A DNA stretch of 13,874 bases from positions 1 through 13,874 of the forward strand of contig CBDUSI010000119.1 of the NCBI GenBank assembly GCA_965370045.1, written 5' to 3'. This DNA comes from CAZONU01 sp965370045. Its GTDB lineage: Bacteria; Planctomycetota; SZUA-567; JAKLDR01. Under the pieces are notes generated by a model that did no database searches, was not told the origin of the DNA, and saw only the letters and a program-made list of their open reading frames with translations. Positions 7,750 to 13,874 of this stretch are shown here, in pieces. Position 1 is the stretch's first letter; every line of letters begins with the position of its first letter. Both the position numbers and the translations under genes were made by a program.

Positions 7750-8136
7750 GCAGGCGGCTCCGCGCTCCGGGCGGCTGGGCGGCCGCGGATGGGTTTCGGC
7801 CCGTTCGAGGAAAGTCCGGCCTCCACAGGACAGGGTGGTGGGTAACGCCCACCGGGGGTAACCCCAGGGAAAGTGCCACAGAGAACAGACCGCCTAAGCC
7901 CGCCTCGGCGGGCCGGCAAGGGTGAAACGGCGAGGTAAGAGCTCACCGCGTCCCCGGTGACGGGGACGGCACGGCAAACCCCACCCGGAGCAAGCCCAAA
8001 TAGGGACCGAGGCGTGGTCCGCGCCGCTAGTCAGGTCCGGGTTGGGCGCTTGAGCCCCGTGGCGACGCGGGGCCCAGAGGAATGGTCGTCCGCGACAGGA
8101 GCCGGCTTACAGGCCGCCCGGAACGCGGAGCCGCCA
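7750..8136 (+). ncRNA. rnpB: RNase P RNA, bacterial class A
   Basis: Catalytic RNA of ribonuclease P, which removes 5' leaders from tRNA precursors together with the RnpA protein. Conserved blocks appear in order: GAGGAAAGTCCGG (7807-7819), GGGTAACGCCC, ACAGAGAACAGACCGCC (starting 7878), AAGGGTGAAACGG, GGTAAGAGCTCACCG, CACGGCAAACCCCACCCGG, GAGCAAGCCCAAATAGGG, GGCGCTTGAGCC, AGAGGAATGGTCGTC, and GCCGGCTTAC near the 3' end. The terminal P1 helix pairs 7753-7775 with 8113-8135, with 22 pairs and one C-A mismatch, which sets the ends. The 3' conserved block reads ACAGGAGCCGGC where ACAGAA(C/N)CCGGC is usual. The ends of the mature RNA are estimated from P1. The RNA is not translated, although open frames cross it. 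Confidence 0.96.
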
Positions 8137-8162
8137 CCTGCCGGGAAACGGGGAAGACCGCT

Positions 8163-10046
8163 ATGACCAGGCGCGTTCTCCTGTTGGTCCTCACCGCCGC
8201 CGCGGCGACCGCGGCGGCCGCCGAGCCGGAGCCCGAGAAGGCCGGGGTCCGCGAGGTGGCCGCTTATCATCAATCGGGACAAACCTTTGTCACCTGGAAA
8301 GAGCTGGCCGGCCGCGCCGACGCCGAGTATCTGGTCTACCGCTCGAAGAGGAGCTTCGACGCGCGCAAGCCGTGGCCCACCGAGCTGGTGGCCACGCTGG
8401 CGGCCGGCTCCGCCAAGCTGCGTCATGAGTCTTTCGGCGAGGACGTGGGCCACGGCCTGGCCCGCGCGGCCTTCGTCGACCGCTCGCGCGGGGGCCGGCC
8501 GCTGGCCGGGGGCACCGGGCTCCTGGCCTGGACCGTGAAGAAAGAGGGGCGTTATCACTACTGCGTGCTGGCCCGCGTGCGCGGCAAGCTCGTCGGCCTG
8601 AAGGGCGTCGCCGGTCGGAACGCCACGACAGACCCGGTGAACGAGGCCCCCGGCGCGCCCGGCGCGGTGGAGTTCGCCGCCACCGGGCCGGCCGGCTGGT
8701 ACTACCTCATGTTCGGCGACCACACCAAATGGACCCGGCGCGGCGGCGAAGCGATCTGGGGCGGCGCCGCCTGGAGCTTTCACGTGGCCCTGCCGCGCAA
8801 GGTCAAGAAGGAGGAAAAGCTCCCGGTGCGCGTGGCCCTGCACGGCTACCGCGCCCAGGGCGTGCGCTACGCGGAGGTCCCGGTCAAGAAGCAGCTGGTT
8901 TACCTTTCCGCCCAGGACTGGCAGAACAGCTTCTGGTGGGGCTGGGGAGAGTCGGTGCCCCCGGCGGGCCCGCCGGCCTGGGCCCCGGCGCGGGGCAAGC
9001 CGCTGACCGACCCCGGCGCGGTCGAGCCCTACGCGGCGCGCCGTCTGGGGCATATCATCAAGTGGGCCGCGGGCAGCCCGGCCAACCTGCGCGCCAAGAC
9101 CGATCCGCAGCGGGTCTACCTCTACGGCCACTCTATAGGCGGCAGCGGAGCGCTGAACTTCGTGCTCTCAGCCCGGCCCGGCGCGGAGCGCATCGCCGGC
9201 GTGGTCGCCACCAAGTTCCCGGTCAGCTTCCCGAAGGGCTGCTACTGGGAGAAGGGCCTGCAGCGCGTATGGGGCGCCCGCGCGCTGGGGCTGCGCGGCG
9301 CGGGACTCGGCCCGGCCAGCGCCTACCAGACGATCACCCCCCTGTCCCTGGCGCGGCGGCTGGCGATCAGGCCACTGCCGTTCGAGCCGCCGCTGATCGA
9401 AATCTCTCTCGGGACCAAAGACAAGTTCGCGCCCGTTGACGAGCTGGAGAAGCTGGCCGCCGCGCTGGAGGCCGCGCGGCTTCCCTACTTCGCGCACTGG
9501 GGCAATTACGGACACGGCGGCGGGCGCCTGAGCGGCGCGAAGAACCGGGCCTTCGACGTGCGCCTGGCCGAGCCGCTGCTGGCCTTCGCGACGGCGTCGT
9601 CCAACCACAAGCCCGGCAAGGGCGGCGACCCGGCCGGCTACCTCAACTCCGCGCTGGAGTGGTCGAGCCCGGCCAACGATTTTGACGCGGAGTCGACCGC
9701 CGACGACTTCGTCGATGCCGCCGACCTCTGCGCCTTCTCGGTGCGGCTGGTCACCGGCGGGCCGGCCGAGCACCAGCCCGGGAAGAAGGCCGCGCGGGCT
9801 ACCGTGACCATCACCCCGCGGCGGCTGGCCAGGTTCAAGCCCAAGCCCGGCGCCACGCTCTCCTGGAAGGCGGAAGACCGCGGCGTGCCCGGCGAGCCCG
9901 TCGAGTTGGCCTCCGGAGAAATCACCGCTGACAAGCACGGGCTGGTCACGCTCCCCAAGGTCCCGGTCATCAAAACGGTCATGGGCACCCGGGTAACCAT
10001 CGAAGACGCAACCGAGCTCCTCGACCCGGACGACGACGAACGATGA
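8163..10046 (+). CDS. Secreted alpha/beta hydrolase (esterase/depolymerase-like) with fibronectin-III-like N-terminus
   Basis: A 627-residue exported protein. Residues 1-20 are a signal peptide (MTRRVLLLVLTAAAATAAAA). Residues about 28-150 resemble a fibronectin type III fold (TFVTWKELAG...EYLVYRS...YHYCVLARVRG). Residues about 205-475 are an alpha/beta hydrolase domain: LPVRVALHGY (220-229), nucleophile elbow GHSIGGSG (322-329) with Ser324, probable acid Asp420 in LGTKDKF, and probable catalytic His451 in NYGHGGG. The arrangement resembles secreted feruloyl-esterase, polyhydroxybutyrate-depolymerase or peptidase-like hydrolases; the substrate cannot be told. Residues about 485-627 form an unassigned C-terminal region, largely beta by pattern, ending in a very acidic tail (DPDDDER). 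The frame stays open upstream to 8082, but that part lies in the RNase P RNA. The ATG at 8163 is chosen because the signal peptide begins there. No strong Shine-Dalgarno is seen, only GGGGAAG (8149-8155). Confidence 0.87.
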   Translation: MTRRVLLLVLTAAAATAAAAEPEPEKAGVREVAAYHQSGQTFVTWKELAGRADAEYLVYRSKRSFDARKPWPTELVATLAAGSAKLRHESFGEDVGHGLARAAFVDRSRGGRPLAGGTGLLAWTVKKEGRYHYCVLARVRGKLVGLKGVAGRNATTDPVNEAPGAPGAVEFAATGPAGWYYLMFGDHTKWTRRGGEAIWGGAAWSFHVALPRKVKKEEKLPVRVALHGYRAQGVRYAEVPVKKQLVYLSAQDWQNSFWWGWGESVPPAGPPAWAPARGKPLTDPGAVEPYAARRLGHIIKWAAGSPANLRAKTDPQRVYLYGHSIGGSGALNFVLSARPGAERIAGVVATKFPVSFPKGCYWEKGLQRVWGARALGLRGAGLGPASAYQTITPLSLARRLAIRPLPFEPPLIEISLGTKDKFAPVDELEKLAAALEAARLPYFAHWGNYGHGGGRLSGAKNRAFDVRLAEPLLAFATASSNHKPGKGGDPAGYLNSALEWSSPANDFDAESTADDFVDAADLCAFSVRLVTGGPAEHQPGKKAARATVTITPRRLARFKPKPGATLSWKAEDRGVPGEPVELASGEITADKHGLVTLPKVPVIKTVMGTRVTIEDATELLDPDDDER

Positions 10047-10146
10047 TATAGCCACGCCCCGGCGCGCTCTGCACCTCGTGACATACCTCTCCTTGGGGAT
10101 ATCATTTAGCGCTGTCTGCCCCCCACTTGTCACCTGTGCGCCCTGG

Positions 10147-10170
10147 AAAACCGTCAAGTCGGCCGGTTTT
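10147..10170 (+). terminator. Inverted repeat between hydrolase and toroid array, weak terminator or operator
   Basis: AAAACCG (10147-10153) and CGGTTTT (10164-10170) form a 7-base-pair stem with a 10-base loop, 100 bases after the hydrolase stop. The A/T tracts on the two arms would make it a weak bidirectional terminator. Its location just upstream of the array promoter region would also suit an operator. The rest of 10047-10238 shows no gene. Confidence 0.35.
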
Positions 10171-10196
10171 GAATGAACTCTTCTGGGGCTCTTTCG

Positions 10197-10208
10197 TTAT
10201 ATTATAGT
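10197..10208 (+). promoter_or_regulatory. AT-rich -10-like element upstream of the toroid array
   Basis: TTATATTATAGT (10197-10208) is a strikingly AT-rich island in a GC-rich region and contains TATATT and TATTAT, 31 to 41 bases before the ATG at 10239. No convincing -35 is found at 16-18 bases. It probably serves the three-gene array, because the downstream gaps between array genes are short. Confidence 0.45.
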
Positions 10209-10238
10209 GGCGGAAGCACCTTTAGGGAGGAGTTCTCC

Positions 10239-11795
10239 ATGGCCACGAGCAACTACACGTCGAGCATCTCCGAACCCCGCGATGACGCCGAGGGCCGCGG
10301 CGACGAGGAGGATCAGCTCGAACCTGTAGGTGGCGACGGCAGCCTGCTCGACGCCATGCAGATGCAGTTCGGGACCACCCCCTGGTGGGTGGTCTCCGCG
10401 GTGATCCACGCGGTGGTCTTCCTGCTGGTCGGATTGCTCGGCGTGGCCTTCGCCGAGCCGGTGCGCGACTCGGTGGTCATCTCCTCGCCGCCGCCCAAGA
10501 AGCACGTCGAGAAGCTCAACGAGAACGCCAAGCGCGACCTCTTCAAGAAGCGCCACGCGCCCATGGAGAAGATCATCGACAAGCCGATGATCGTCACCGA
10601 GCCGGTGCCCGACGACCACTTCGAGACCGCCAACGACATGGACAAGAACACCGCCCGGGGGCAGCAGGACGCCATCAGCGACATCCCCCTGGGCGGCACC
10701 GGGGTCACCGGGGTGATGGGCGTGGGCGGCGGGGGCATGGCCGGCTGCTTCGGCATCCGCGACGGCGGCGGTCGCAAGAAGGCCACCGCCCGCTGGGGCG
10801 GCTCCATCGGCTCGGAGAGCGCGGTGGAAGCCGCGCTGGCCTGGCTGGCCCGCCACCAGGAGGCCGACGGCCACTGGGACGCCAAAAAATGGGAAGGATC
10901 CATGAAGACCGACGCGGGGGTCACCGGGCTGGCCCTGCTGGCCTTCCTGGGCGCCGGCTACACCGAGACCCAGGGCAAGTGGAAGAACAACGTCCACCGG
11001 GCCACCCAGTGGATCGTCAAGAGCCAGGCGGCCAGCGGGGCCATCGGCGGCGACTGCGAGGGCACCGAGCCCAACGGCGTGGGCTACCACCACTCCATCT
11101 GCGGCCTGGCCCTGGCCGAGGCCTACGGCATGGGCAAGAACGCCGCGGTGGGCGCCGCCGCCCAGAAGGCCATCGACTACTCGATCACCCACCAGGCCAA
11201 GGGTTCCGGCTGGCGCTACACCCCGGGGATGGAGGCGGACCTCTCGGTCACCGGCTGGTTCGTGATGCAGCTGAAGAGCGCCAAGATCGCCGGCCTGAAA
11301 GTCCCGTCCTCGGGCTTCACCGGCGCGCTGGCCTTCACCGGCACGGTCAGCGACCAGTACGGCAAGTGCCGCTACAAGGCCGACTGGCTGAGCCCCAACC
11401 CGACGATGACCAGCGTGGGCATGCTCTGCCGCCTGTACACCGGCTCGAAGCCCGACGACCCCAAGGTCTCCGGCGGCGCCAACTACCTGCTCAAGAGCCT
11501 GCCCATGTGGGGCGAGAACGGCGTGGGCGTGAACATGTACTACTGGTACTACGGCACCATGACCATGTTCCAGGTGGGCGGCGCCTCCTGGAAGAAGTGG
11601 AACACGGCCATGCGCGACATGCTCTGCGACAACCAGCGCAAGGGCGGGCCCAAGGACGGCACCGACAAGGACGTGGACGGCTCCTGGGACCCGGTGGGCG
11701 CCTGGGCCATCCGCGGCGGCCGGGTCTACTCCACCGCCATCGGCGCGCTGTGCCTGGAGGTCTACTACCGCTACCTGCCAATCTACAAGCAGTGA
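10239..11795 (+). CDS. TonB-anchor-like membrane protein with squalene-cyclase-like toroid domain, array copy 1
   Basis: A 518-residue protein. Residues 1-47 are a charged cytoplasmic tail. Residues 49-72 are one membrane helix starting PWWVVSAVIHAVVFLL, in which Ser53 and His57 give the S-x3-H spacing seen in the TonB anchor (PW...SVCIH in E. coli). Residues 80-145 are a charged periplasmic linker, followed by DAISDIPLGG (144-153) and a Gly-rich hinge (about 153-178, VGGGGMAG). Residues about 190-518 are a prenyltransferase/squalene-oxidase-like toroid with a QW-type repeat ALAWLARHQEADGHW (199-213), further repeats at about 225-240, 285-320 and 335-400, and a conserved C-terminus DVDGSWDP...RVYSTAIGALCLEVYYRY. 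The cyclase DxDD motif is absent, so terpene cyclisation is unlikely. The frame is open from 10173, but AGGGAGGAG (10224-10232) and the shared MATS start fix the ATG at 10239. First gene of a tandem array; the next copy is 44 bases downstream. Confidence 0.88.
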   Translation: MATSNYTSSISEPRDDAEGRGDEEDQLEPVGGDGSLLDAMQMQFGTTPWWVVSAVIHAVVFLLVGLLGVAFAEPVRDSVVISSPPPKKHVEKLNENAKRDLFKKRHAPMEKIIDKPMIVTEPVPDDHFETANDMDKNTARGQQDAISDIPLGGTGVTGVMGVGGGGMAGCFGIRDGGGRKKATARWGGSIGSESAVEAALAWLARHQEADGHWDAKKWEGSMKTDAGVTGLALLAFLGAGYTETQGKWKNNVHRATQWIVKSQAASGAIGGDCEGTEPNGVGYHHSICGLALAEAYGMGKNAAVGAAAQKAIDYSITHQAKGSGWRYTPGMEADLSVTGWFVMQLKSAKIAGLKVPSSGFTGALAFTGTVSDQYGKCRYKADWLSPNPTMTSVGMLCRLYTGSKPDDPKVSGGANYLLKSLPMWGENGVGVNMYYWYYGTMTMFQVGGASWKKWNTAMRDMLCDNQRKGGPKDGTDKDVDGSWDPVGAWAIRGGRVYSTAIGALCLEVYYRYLPIYKQ

Positions 11796-11839
11796 GGGCC
11801 GCTTCGCGGCACGGCTGACGTAAGTCCGGAGGACTGATA

Positions 11840-13702
11840 ATGGCCACTTCCACCGACCTGCGCGCGGCGATCAGTGAGGTCCACCGCCAGCTCCCGGCCA
11901 ACACCGTCGAGCCCGGCGAGCCCTTCGAGTTCGAGCCGGACTGGGCCACGCGCCTCGAGCAGCGCATGGGACACGCCCCCTGGTGGGCGGTCTCCACCGT
12001 GGTGCACGCGGTGATCTTCCTGCTGGCCACGCTGCTCTCGGTGGCCCTGCCCGCGGCCAACATGGACGAGGTGATCATCACCTCGGACGTCGCCAAGGAG
12101 AAAGAGCCGGAGTACGACCCCAAGAAGAAGCGCGACATCTTCAAGAACCCCCAGGAGGTCAAGCACGAGACCCAGGTGGAACGGCCGGTGGTGATCCACG
12201 AGGAGCGCGCCGAGGCCGAGAACTTCGAGACCGAGAACAACGCGAACACTCAGACCGCGCGCGGCTCGGAGGACGCCATCAGCGACATCCCCCTGGGCGG
12301 CATCGGGACCGTGGCCTCAATAGGCGTGGGCGGCGGGGGCGGCATGGCCGGGGTCTTCGGCTACCGCGACGGCGGCGGCCGCAAGAAGGCCACCAAGCGC
12401 TTCGGGGGCTCCCCGGCCACCGAGAGCGCCGTGGAGGCCGCCCTGCAGTGGCTCAAGCGCCACCAGGAGAAAGAGGGGCACTGGGACGCCGGCAAGTGGA
12501 TGGGCGGCACCCGCCGCTTCGGCTTTGGCAGGGCCCGGCGCGGGGCCAAGGTCACCGCCCACAACCGCCAGAACATTTCCATGTCCGGCATGGCCCTCCT
12601 GGCCTTCCTGGGCGCGGGCTACACCGAGAAGGCCGGTAAGCACAAGGATACCGTGGCCGCCGCGCAGAAGTGGCTGCTGGAGACCCTCGACGCGCGCGCC
12701 AAGGCGGGCATGAAGTACGGCACCTTCGACGCCTGCAACTACACCCAGGGCATGGCCACCCTGGCCATCGCCGAGGCCTACGGGATGACCAAGACGCCTG
12801 AGCTCAAGAAGGCCGCCCAGGCGGCTATCAACGTGGTCATCGCCAGCCAGGGGCCCTACGAGGCCTGGAACTACCGGACCAAGAACGGCAAGGCCGGCCG
12901 CAACGATACATCGGTTTCCGGCTGGAACCTGATGGCCCTGAAAAGCGCCAAGATCGCCGGGCTCAAGGTCGACGGCGCGGCCTTCCAGGGCTGCATGAAC
13001 TGGCTGAACGCGAGCACCGACAAGACCAACGGCAAGTGCTCTTACTCCGGCTACGTCGGCAAGAAGAGCCGCTTCCGGACGCGCCTGGGCTCCGGCTCGA
13101 AGGCCATGTGGGCCGCGGGGATGCTCATGCGCCAGTTCATGGGCGCCAAACAGGACGATCCCATACTCCAGAAGGCCGCCGACTCCATCGCCCAGCACCA
13201 GCCCACCTGGGATCTCACCAAGATACCCGCGCGGACCATCCCGGCGCGGACCATCCCGGCCAGGACCATCCCCGCCCGGACCTACCCGGAGCGGAAAATC
13301 CCCGCGCGGACCTTCGGCGGCAAGACGTACCCGGCGCGGACCATCCCGGCCAGGACCATCCCCGCCCGGACCTACCCGGCCAGGACCATTCCCGCGCGGA
13401 CCATTCCCGCCCGGTCCGCCTCCTCCACGGTCGACTTCTACTTCTGGTACTACGCCACGCTGTGCATGTTCCAGATGGGCGACAAGCACTGGAATACCTG
13501 GAACGTGAACATGAAGAAGGCGCTCCTGGGGCACCAGCGCAAGGGCGGCCCCATGGACGGGTCCAAGAAAGACGTGGACGGCTCCTGGGATCCGACCAGC
13601 GGCGGTCACGTGTCCTCCGGGGGGCGGGTCTTCTCCACCGCGCTGGGCGCCCTGACCCTGGAAGTCTACTACCGCTACCTGCCCCTCTACGCCAAAGACT
13701 AG
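11840..13702 (+). CDS. TonB-anchor-like membrane protein with toroid domain and IPART repeat insertion, array copy 2
   Basis: A 620-residue paralogue of copy 1. Residues 1-46 are the cytoplasmic tail. Residues 48-72 are one membrane helix starting PWWAVSTVVHAVIFLL, with Ser52 and His56 in the TonB-like S-x3-H spacing. A Lys/Glu-rich linker (84-140) leads to EDAISDIPLGG (144-154) and a Gly hinge (VGGGGGMAG). The toroid occupies about 195-620, with QW-type repeat ALQWLKRHQEKEGHW (201-215), GMALLAFLGAGYTE (250-263), QGMATLAIAEAYGM (303-316), GWNLMALKSAKIAGLK (361-376), and C-terminal HQRKGGP and DVDGSWDP. Between PTWDLTK and ASSTVDFYFWYY, where copy 1 has only GENGVG before NMYYWYY, lie 13 pentapeptide units (residues 462-526), adding about 65 residues and about 11 net positive charges. 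There is no DxDD cyclase motif. GGAGGA (11828-11833) supports the start. Stop to next start is 11 bases, so copies 2 and 3 are almost certainly co-transcribed. The function is unknown. Confidence 0.88.
   Translation: MATSTDLRAAISEVHRQLPANTVEPGEPFEFEPDWATRLEQRMGHAPWWAVSTVVHAVIFLLATLLSVALPAANMDEVIITSDVAKEKEPEYDPKKKRDIFKNPQEVKHETQVERPVVIHEERAEAENFETENNANTQTARGSEDAISDIPLGGIGTVASIGVGGGGGMAGVFGYRDGGGRKKATKRFGGSPATESAVEAALQWLKRHQEKEGHWDAGKWMGGTRRFGFGRARRGAKVTAHNRQNISMSGMALLAFLGAGYTEKAGKHKDTVAAAQKWLLETLDARAKAGMKYGTFDACNYTQGMATLAIAEAYGMTKTPELKKAAQAAINVVIASQGPYEAWNYRTKNGKAGRNDTSVSGWNLMALKSAKIAGLKVDGAAFQGCMNWLNASTDKTNGKCSYSGYVGKKSRFRTRLGSGSKAMWAAGMLMRQFMGAKQDDPILQKAADSIAQHQPTWDLTKIPARTIPARTIPARTIPARTYPERKIPARTFGGKTYPARTIPARTIPARTYPARTIPARTIPARSASSTVDFYFWYYATLCMFQMGDKHWNTWNVNMKKALLGHQRKGGPMDGSKKDVDGSWDPTSGGHVSSGGRVFSTALGALTLEVYYRYLPLYAKD
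13223..13417 (+). repeat. In-frame minisatellite, 13 units of 15 bases coding (I/Y)PART pentapeptides
   Basis: Units start every 15 bases from 13223. The consensus is ATCCCSGCSCGGACC, giving Ile-Pro-Ala-Arg-Thr. In order the units read IPART x4, YPERK, IPART, FGGKT, YPART, IPART x2, YPART, IPART, IPARS. All are in frame with copy 2 of the array. Units 5 and 7 are degenerate. The array does not occur at the matching place in copy 1. Confidence 0.95.
13240..13379 (+). repeat. 90-base higher-order duplication inside the minisatellite
   Basis: Positions 13240-13289 are identical to 13330-13379 over 50 bases at an offset of 90 (six units), with a mismatch directly on either side. Units within this pair also differ from each other, so this is a second-order duplication rather than chance similarity of neighbouring units. 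Confidence 0.85.
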
Positions 13703-13713
13703 GGAGACAGAGC

Positions 13714-13874
13714 ATGGCCACGTCCACCGACCTGCGTTCAGCCATCGAGGAAGTCCAGAACCAGTTGCCCGACGAGCAACTCGAGGCCGACGGCGCACTT
13801 TACGAAGCGGACTGGACCTCGCGCATGGAGCAGCGCGTCGGCGCGCTGCCCTGGTGGGTCATCAGCGCCGTGGT
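13714..13874 (+). CDS. Array copy 3, TonB-anchor-like toroid protein, cut by window end
   Basis: The first 53 codons of a third paralogue. It begins MATSTDLRSAIEEVQNQLP, nearly the same as copy 2, then EADWTSRMEQRVGALPWWVISAVV, which is the entry of the membrane helix with Ser51 at the TonB-like position. The fourth residue after it (expected His) is beyond the window. AGGGAGA (13701-13707) overlaps the stop of copy 2 and is seven bases before the ATG, so translation is probably coupled. Domain content past the membrane helix cannot be seen. It is closer to copy 2 than to copy 1 in the visible part. Confidence 0.85.
   Translation, partial: MATSTDLRSAIEEVQNQLPDEQLEADGALYEADWTSRMEQRVGALPWWVISAV

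Noticed and set aside
7957..8166. Short open frame MTGTARQTPPGASP... within the rnpB region
   Set aside because: It lies almost entirely within the structured RNase P RNA and resembles no known protein.
11797..11812. Small hairpin GCCGC-TTC-GCGGC between array copies 1 and 2
   Set aside because: Only five pairs without a T-run; too weak to call a terminator or attenuator in sequence this GC-rich.
13223..13417. Short regular repeats suggesting a CRISPR array
   Set aside because: Units are 15 bases, contiguous without spacers, and in frame with the surrounding coding sequence; this is a coding minisatellite.
10239..13702. Hopanoid or terpene cyclase genes (squalene-hopene cyclase)
   Set aside because: QW-type repeats are present, but the catalytic DxDD motif is absent and the proteins have an N-terminal TonB-like anchor and Gly hinge; no isoprenoid genes are nearby.

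Overview
The window is very GC-rich and carries gene families typical of the Planctomycetota and neighbouring PVC-type lineages. These are a prepilin-type H-X9-DG (DUF1559-like) protein, a membrane-anchored formylglycine-generating-enzyme-like (SUMF1) protein, and several large secreted alpha/alpha-toroid (prenyltransferase/squalene-oxidase-like) proteins. The lineage assignment is an inference from gene content; no rRNA or other taxonomic marker is present except RNase P RNA.

Layout. Positions 50-1003 (minus) encode a membrane-anchored SUMF1-fold protein. A 208-base divergent intergenic region separates it from everything else, which reads on the plus strand. The first plus-strand gene is a class II fructose-bisphosphate aldolase (1212-2222). 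Next are a secreted toroid protein with a possible AMMECR1-like N-terminal domain (2359-4308) and a 1099-residue exported protein with three internal pseudopilin-like modules (4387-7686). The RNase P RNA gene rnpB (about 7750-8136) follows with a good promoter just upstream. A secreted alpha/beta hydrolase (8163-10046) starts only 27 bases after the RNase P RNA.

The right end (10239 to the edge) is a tandem array of at least three paralogues, the third cut by the window end. Each complete copy has a short cytoplasmic N-terminus, one membrane helix with a TonB-like PWW...S-x3-H signature, a charged linker, a Gly-rich hinge, and a C-terminal squalene-cyclase-like toroid without the cyclase DxDD motif. 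The middle copy carries a 13-unit, 15-base minisatellite coding for (I/Y)PART pentapeptides inserted in its toroid domain.

Aldolase and RNase P are housekeeping genes. The other six genes all look exported or membrane-anchored, so the window seems to be an envelope-protein cluster interspersed with housekeeping genes. The most promising undescribed system is the tandem TonB-anchor/toroid array. Its anchor resembles the part of TonB that contacts ExbB/ExbD, while its outer domain is a toroid rather than the TonB C-terminal domain. Its biological role is unknown and nothing here proves that it is energised by ExbB/ExbD.
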